Positions 60,545 to 64,000 of a DNA stretch of 64,000 nt are shown piece after piece (the stretch's first letter is position 1; every line of letters starts with the position of its first letter). The position numbers and the translations under genes are program-made. Under the pieces are notes generated by a model that saw only the letters and a list, made by a program, of their open reading frames with translations, was not told the DNA's origin and did no database searches. Where the stretch lies: positions 7,369-71,368 of the forward strand of contig CAYPID010000005.1 of the NCBI GenBank assembly GCA_964410725.1, written 5' to 3'. Source of the stretch: CALAZP01 sp964410725 (lineage in GTDB: Bacteria; Bacteroidota; Bacteroidia; Chitinophagales; Saprospiraceae).

Positions 60545-61885
60545 ATGAGTATGATTTTATTAGCCATTAGTGTTAAAACGATAGCATATGCAGTTATCGT
60601 CTTTAGTTTAGTCATTCTGGCACTTTCATTCTTGTTGATATTTGCTAGAAAACAGTTGGTTCCGCAAGGGGACGTTAAAATTATAATTAACGGGGATGCT
60701 GATAATCCTTTGGTTGTTCAGCCAGGATCCTCTTTATTATCTGCATTATCTGACCGCAATATATTTCTTCCTTCCGCTTGTGGAGGTGGAGGTACTTGTG
60801 CGATGTGTGAGTGCCATGTAGAAAAGGGTGGTGGGGATGTGCTTCCTACTGAAATGAACCACTTGACACGCAAGGAAGTTGCAGAGCATAAAAGACTGGC
60901 TTGTCAAGTCAAGGTCAGAGAGGATATGGAAATCAAGATTCCGGAAGAGATTTTTGGAATTAAGAAGTGGGAATGTGAAGTCGTATCTAACTATAATGTT
61001 GCTACCTTCATTAAGGAATTTGTGGTTAAGCTGCCTGAAGGTGAAACCCTGAATTTTGAATCTGGTGGATACATTCAGATTGATGTTCCCAAGGTGGATG
61101 TTGATTTTTCTGAGATGGACATCACGTCTCATCCAAGAATGGGTAAAGAATCAGATGCATTCAAAGAAGAATGGGACAAATTTAATCTTTGGCAGTTAAA
61201 AATGAAGAATGACGAAGAGCAGTTTAGGGCTTACTCTATGGCTAATCACCCTGCTGAGGGTAATATTGTCATGTTGAATATCCGAATTGCTACCCCACCA
61301 TGGGACCGTAAATCTAATAATTGGATGGCCGTGAATCCCGGTGTTTGTTCATCTTATGTGTTTTCTAGAAAGCCAGGTGATAAGGTAACTATTTCAGGTC
61401 CTTACGGGGAATTCTTTATCAAGCCTACTAAGAAAGAAATGATTTACATTGGTGGTGGCGCAGGTATGGCTCCATTGCGTTCTCATATTTTCCATTTGTT
61501 CCATACTTTGAAAACAAAAGATAGAAAGGTTAGCTATTGGTATGGTGGAAGATCTAAAGCAGAATTATTCTATACGGAAGATTTCCGAAATATTGAAAAA
61601 GATTTCGATAATTTCTCCTATAATATTGCTTTATCAGATGAGAGAATGGCTAAGGAAGTGGATAATTGGAAAGTCAAAAGGGACTTGAATGATAAAGATG
61701 GAGATGGTTTTATAGGGTTTATTCACCAGGTTTTATTTGAAAATTACTTGAAGAATCACCCAGAGCCAGAAGAAGTAGAATATTATCTGTGTGGTCCACC
61801 TTTGATGAATCAGGCCGTCATGCAAATGTTGGAAGATTTAGGTGTGCCTGATGAAAATATTGCCTTCGACGATTTTGGAGGATAA
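60545..61885 (+). CDS. nqrF: Na+-translocating NADH:quinone reductase subunit F, NADH-oxidising
   Basis: A 446-residue electron-input subunit. The N-terminal helix (about 10-33) anchors it in the membrane. The [2Fe-2S] domain has ligands C79, C85, C88 and C120 (CGGGGTCAMC and RLACQV). The FAD domain holds RAYSMANHPAEG, and the NADH domain holds the GGGAGMAPLRSHIF motif, SYWYGGRSKAELFY and YYLCGPPLMNQAV. It accepts hydride from NADH and passes electrons to the membrane subunits. It is about 40 residues longer than the Vibrio subunit, mostly between strands of the FAD domain, as is common in Bacteroidota. It is the last gene of the operon; a terminator follows. Confidence 0.97.
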   Translation: MSMILLAISVKTIAYAVIVFSLVILALSFLLIFARKQLVPQGDVKIIINGDADNPLVVQPGSSLLSALSDRNIFLPSACGGGGTCAMCECHVEKGGGDVLPTEMNHLTRKEVAEHKRLACQVKVREDMEIKIPEEIFGIKKWECEVVSNYNVATFIKEFVVKLPEGETLNFESGGYIQIDVPKVDVDFSEMDITSHPRMGKESDAFKEEWDKFNLWQLKMKNDEEQFRAYSMANHPAEGNIVMLNIRIATPPWDRKSNNWMAVNPGVCSSYVFSRKPGDKVTISGPYGEFFIKPTKKEMIYIGGGAGMAPLRSHIFHLFHTLKTKDRKVSYWYGGRSKAELFYTEDFRNIEKDFDNFSYNIALSDERMAKEVDNWKVKRDLNDKDGDGFIGFIHQVLFENYLKNHPEPEEVEYYLCGPPLMNQAVMQMLEDLGVPDENIAFDDFGG

Positions 61886-61898
61886 TTATAGATTATCG

Positions 61899-61940
61899 AG
61901 CCAACAGATTCTATTTATGGATCTGTTGGCTTTAGTTTTT
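61899..61940 (+). terminator. Intrinsic terminator after nqrF
   Basis: An 11-bp perfect stem, agccaacagat (61899-61909) with atctgttggct (61921-61931), has an 11-nt loop and ends in a T-rich tract, ttagttttt. It starts 14 bp after the nqrF stop and ends the nqrABCDEF transcript. Confidence 0.9.
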
Positions 61941-62641
61941 ATTGGCTATTTGTTTTTTTTTCTCTTTATGTCAGACCTATTCTTCTAGGTTTTTAGGGAT
62001 TTTGTCCCCATCATTCTAGTTTTCCCTTCTTTAAATCAGGTGTTGGACTCACGAGGTTAAAGTTTTCTTGGCTATAGTTTAAGATAACCAGGTATGTCCT
62101 TCCATTCAAGAAGATTTCAGGAGTACTTAAGGGTACCATTCTTTTCTTCTGCTGGTAGTTTTAGAGGTTAAGCACTAGTAAGGTTGGTTGGAATTGCGTT
62201 AGCATGTTCCTAATTTTCAAGGCAGTTTCGGTAGCGCTAGAGTGTATCTTTCTTCAAGGCAGGTTTTTGTTTCAGGGTTAAGTAATATTTGCTTTAGTAG
62301 GAAACGGTTATTTAATATCCTTTTTTTTTGATATTCCAATGAATTGAACAACTTATATTTAATATTTATCAAGAAGGATAACTGCTGTTAAAAGATATTT
62401 TTATTTCGAATACCCCTTTCGGTGTGATTACAAATCCCATTAACATAATCTTGTCTTCCTTAAAGGGAGTTTGTAAGAATTAGTTTTAGCTCAGGATAAC
62501 GGTATCTTGAGCTACTTCAAACAAGATTTATTAACAATTACTGTAATTAAGGCTATAAAAATAGGTCTTCGGTCGATATTGCTGGATTTTCGGCATTGAT
62601 TTTGTATTTTCCGTTAAATATTCATAACAAAATTACTTAGG
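61941..62641. other. Gene-poor stretch of about 700 bp, T-rich on the + strand
   Basis: I find no convincing gene here. The + strand has many in-frame stops and T runs. On the - strand, a 42-codon frame at 62011-62139 (MVPLSTPEIFLNGRTYLVIL) has protein-like composition but no supporting context. A near-perfect hairpin lies at 62488-62513 (agctcaggata with tatcttgagct, loop acgg, one G-U pair) and has no T tract, so it is not an ordinary terminator. The last 100 bp must carry the promoter of the amidohydrolase gene; no exact TAnnTTTG was seen. I checked by eye for tmRNA, RNase P and SRP RNA signature motifs and found none. Confidence 0.6.
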
Positions 62642-64000
62642 ATGAAAAAAGGAGTGTTACTTTTTCTGTCATTGTATTGCTTTATAGGGGGTACGATGGT
62701 TGCACAGGAGACCTTTCCAGTTAACGGGGTGAAGGACGAACGTCCCGGTGCTCATGCATTTACCAATGCCACCCTGTATTTGGATGCTTCTACTAAAATT
62801 GATAAAGCTACTTTACTTGTAAAGGACGGTAAAGTCGTTTCCTCTGGATCTGATATTCAAATTCCAGAGGGTTATGTGATTCACGATTTAGATGGAAAAT
62901 ACGTCTATCCAGGATTGGTTGAATTATGGTCTAACTATGGGATTCCCAAACCAGAAAGGGGTTCAGGAAGAAGCTTTAGCAGGGCAGAGCAGATTCAAAC
63001 CTCTGTTAAGGGTCCTTACAATGCCAATGAGGCTATAAAGGCAGATTTTGAAGCTTCTGGTGTATTTGAAGTAGATGAAAAGGAAGCGGCTAATATAAGA
63101 AAGATGGGATTTGGGGCAGCACAAATTCATCGAGCTGATGGATTAGCGAGAGGAACAAGTAGTTTGGCGCTTTTAGGAAAAGGCACATCGAATGAAATGG
63201 TCTACCGCGATCAGGTGGGTGCGCATTATTCTTTTGCAAAGGGATCTTCTGGACAAAATTATCCAGTATCTACTATGGGTTTTATTGCTTTGTTGCGCCA
63301 AACCTATTTAGATGCAGAGTGGTACCAGCAATTTGATCACCCTCCATTTACAGATAAGACATTAAATTCCTGGATAGCTACTCAAAAATTACCTCAGTTT
63401 TTTGAAGTTACCGATTGGATAACGGTTTTAAGAGCCGATAAGTTAGGCGATGAATTTGGAGTACAATACATCATTAAGACAGATGGTGATTCTTACAAAC
63501 GTATGGATGAAATTAAAGCTACAGGTGCCACTTTGATTGTACCAGTTAGTTTTCCTGATCCATTTGATGTGAGTAATCCGTTAGAAAACTATAAATATAG
63601 TTTGGCTGATTTGAAGCATTGGGAAATGGCTGCTGGAAATTTAGCAGCATTAGAAGCTGCAGGAGTCTCATTCTCTATTACCTCTGCTGATTTAAGAAAG
63701 GGAGAAGATTTTTGGAAAAATATCAGGAAGGCCATTGCGCATGGATTAAGTCGTGAAACGGCCTTGAAGGCCTTAACTACGATTCCTGCGGAATTATTAA
63801 ATGCTCCTGATTTAGGACATTTAAAAGCAGGTGCAGTTGCCAATTTTTTCATTTCCTCTGATGATATTTTTGATGAAAAAGCGACTATATATGAAAATTG
63901 GGTAGCTGGAGCTGGTTATGAGGTCAATCCTGAACCAGAAAAAGGTATAGAAGGAAAATTCGTTTTGAATCTTGATGGTAGTGCTGTGGAACTAGAGTTA
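62642..64000 (+). CDS. Amidohydrolase-superfamily secreted protein, 3' end outside window
   Basis: The frame is open from ATG 62642 to the window end (453 codons visible). A signal peptide covers about residues 1-22 (LFLSLYCFIGGTMVAQ). The amidohydrolase layout is recognisable: the NATLYLDASTKIDKATLLVKDGKVVSSG beta strands, then DGKYVYPGLVELWSNYG near residue 90, and near residue 370 the late HGLSRETALKALTTIPAELL, typical of imidazolonepropionase/dihydroorotase-like proteins. The metal-binding HxH that normally follows PGLxD reads LWSNYG here, so this half probably lacks the standard metal centre. I recall about 1000-residue Bacteroidota proteins with two amidohydrolase halves, the first degenerate; this fits, but the second half is not visible. 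The substrate is unknown. Confidence 0.85.
   Translation, partial: MKKGVLLFLSLYCFIGGTMVAQETFPVNGVKDERPGAHAFTNATLYLDASTKIDKATLLVKDGKVVSSGSDIQIPEGYVIHDLDGKYVYPGLVELWSNYGIPKPERGSGRSFSRAEQIQTSVKGPYNANEAIKADFEASGVFEVDEKEAANIRKMGFGAAQIHRADGLARGTSSLALLGKGTSNEMVYRDQVGAHYSFAKGSSGQNYPVSTMGFIALLRQTYLDAEWYQQFDHPPFTDKTLNSWIATQKLPQFFEVTDWITVLRADKLGDEFGVQYIIKTDGDSYKRMDEIKATGATLIVPVSFPDPFDVSNPLENYKYSLADLKHWEMAAGNLAALEAAGVSFSITSADLRKGEDFWKNIRKAIAHGLSRETALKALTTIPAELLNAPDLGHLKAGAVANFFISSDDIFDEKATIYENWVAGAGYEVNPEPEKGIEGKFVLNLDGSAVELEL

Noticed and set aside
62011..62139. 42-codon - strand frame as a real gene
   Set aside because: Its composition is protein-like, but it has no family match, promoter or partner; kept only as an observation.
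61941..62641. tmRNA, RNase P RNA, SRP RNA or a riboswitch in the gene-poor stretch
   Set aside because: I looked by eye for signature segments such as the RNase P GAGGAAAGTCC core and the tmRNA ends and saw none.
1..64000. Mobile elements, CRISPR arrays, tRNA or rRNA genes
   Set aside because: No transposase, integrase, regularly spaced repeats, or recognisable tRNA or rRNA sequence was seen on either strand.

Overview
The window looks like a chromosomal segment of a Bacteroidota bacterium. The evidence is a SusC/SusD pair, type IX secretion (T9SS) sorting domains, PorP/SprF and PorE-like proteins, a three-gene sdhCAB operon with a single large cytochrome b, Na+-NQR, lipoprotein signals followed by acidic residues, few Shine-Dalgarno sites, and promoters of the TTTG / TAnnTTTG type. 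The abundance of CRTAC1-like (FG-GAP plus ASPIC/UnbV) proteins, GMC oxidoreductase with its small subunit, and NQR would suit an aerobic, possibly marine member of Saprospiria or Cytophagia; that placement is inference. No rRNA, tRNA, CRISPR array, insertion sequence or phage gene was seen.

Layout. 1-13.4 kb is mixed housekeeping: a partial HExxH/beta-propeller/barrel protein, type III pantothenate kinase, a gamma-glutamyltranspeptidase homologue, a PLP enzyme - GMC oxidoreductase - gluconate-dehydrogenase-subunit-3 cluster, a NUDIX protein, a BlaI-type repressor with a palindromic operator followed by a TonB/plug-like membrane protein, then lolA-like and GH3 genes. 13.5-34.5 kb is the main accessory locus, all on the + strand: SusC, SusD, an intrinsic terminator, then seven closely packed genes. 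These are three large double-propeller lipoproteins, a small lipoprotein, a T9SS type B protein, a DUF1080+PA14 lipoprotein, and a sorbosone-dehydrogenase-like propeller fused to a blue-copper domain. No ordinary glycoside hydrolase and no regulator accompany it.

34.6-38.2 kb is sdhCAB on the - strand with a near-ideal promoter. 38.3-43.9 kb holds RNase R, a second NUDIX gene, an aldo/keto reductase and unknown proteins. 43.9-55.4 kb is envelope and T9SS related: an 1814-residue T9SS substrate on the - strand, divergent from a tightly packed + strand run of DUF6503 lipoprotein, glycosyltransferase 9, a 24-codon ORF, PorP/SprF, PorE-like OmpA with an added DUF1573 domain, and PnuC. 55.5-61.9 kb is a complete nqrABCDEF operon whose NqrA carries an N-terminal signal/anchor extension. 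A gene-poor stretch of about 0.7 kb follows, then an amidohydrolase-like gene cut by the window end.

The best candidate for an undescribed system is 13.5-34.5 kb. A predicted SusCD importer is joined, through a partial terminator, to a set of surface Ca-propeller lipoproteins and a self-contained oxidase/dehydrogenase plus cupredoxin. It has the layout of a nutrient uptake locus but lacks its normal degradative enzymes.
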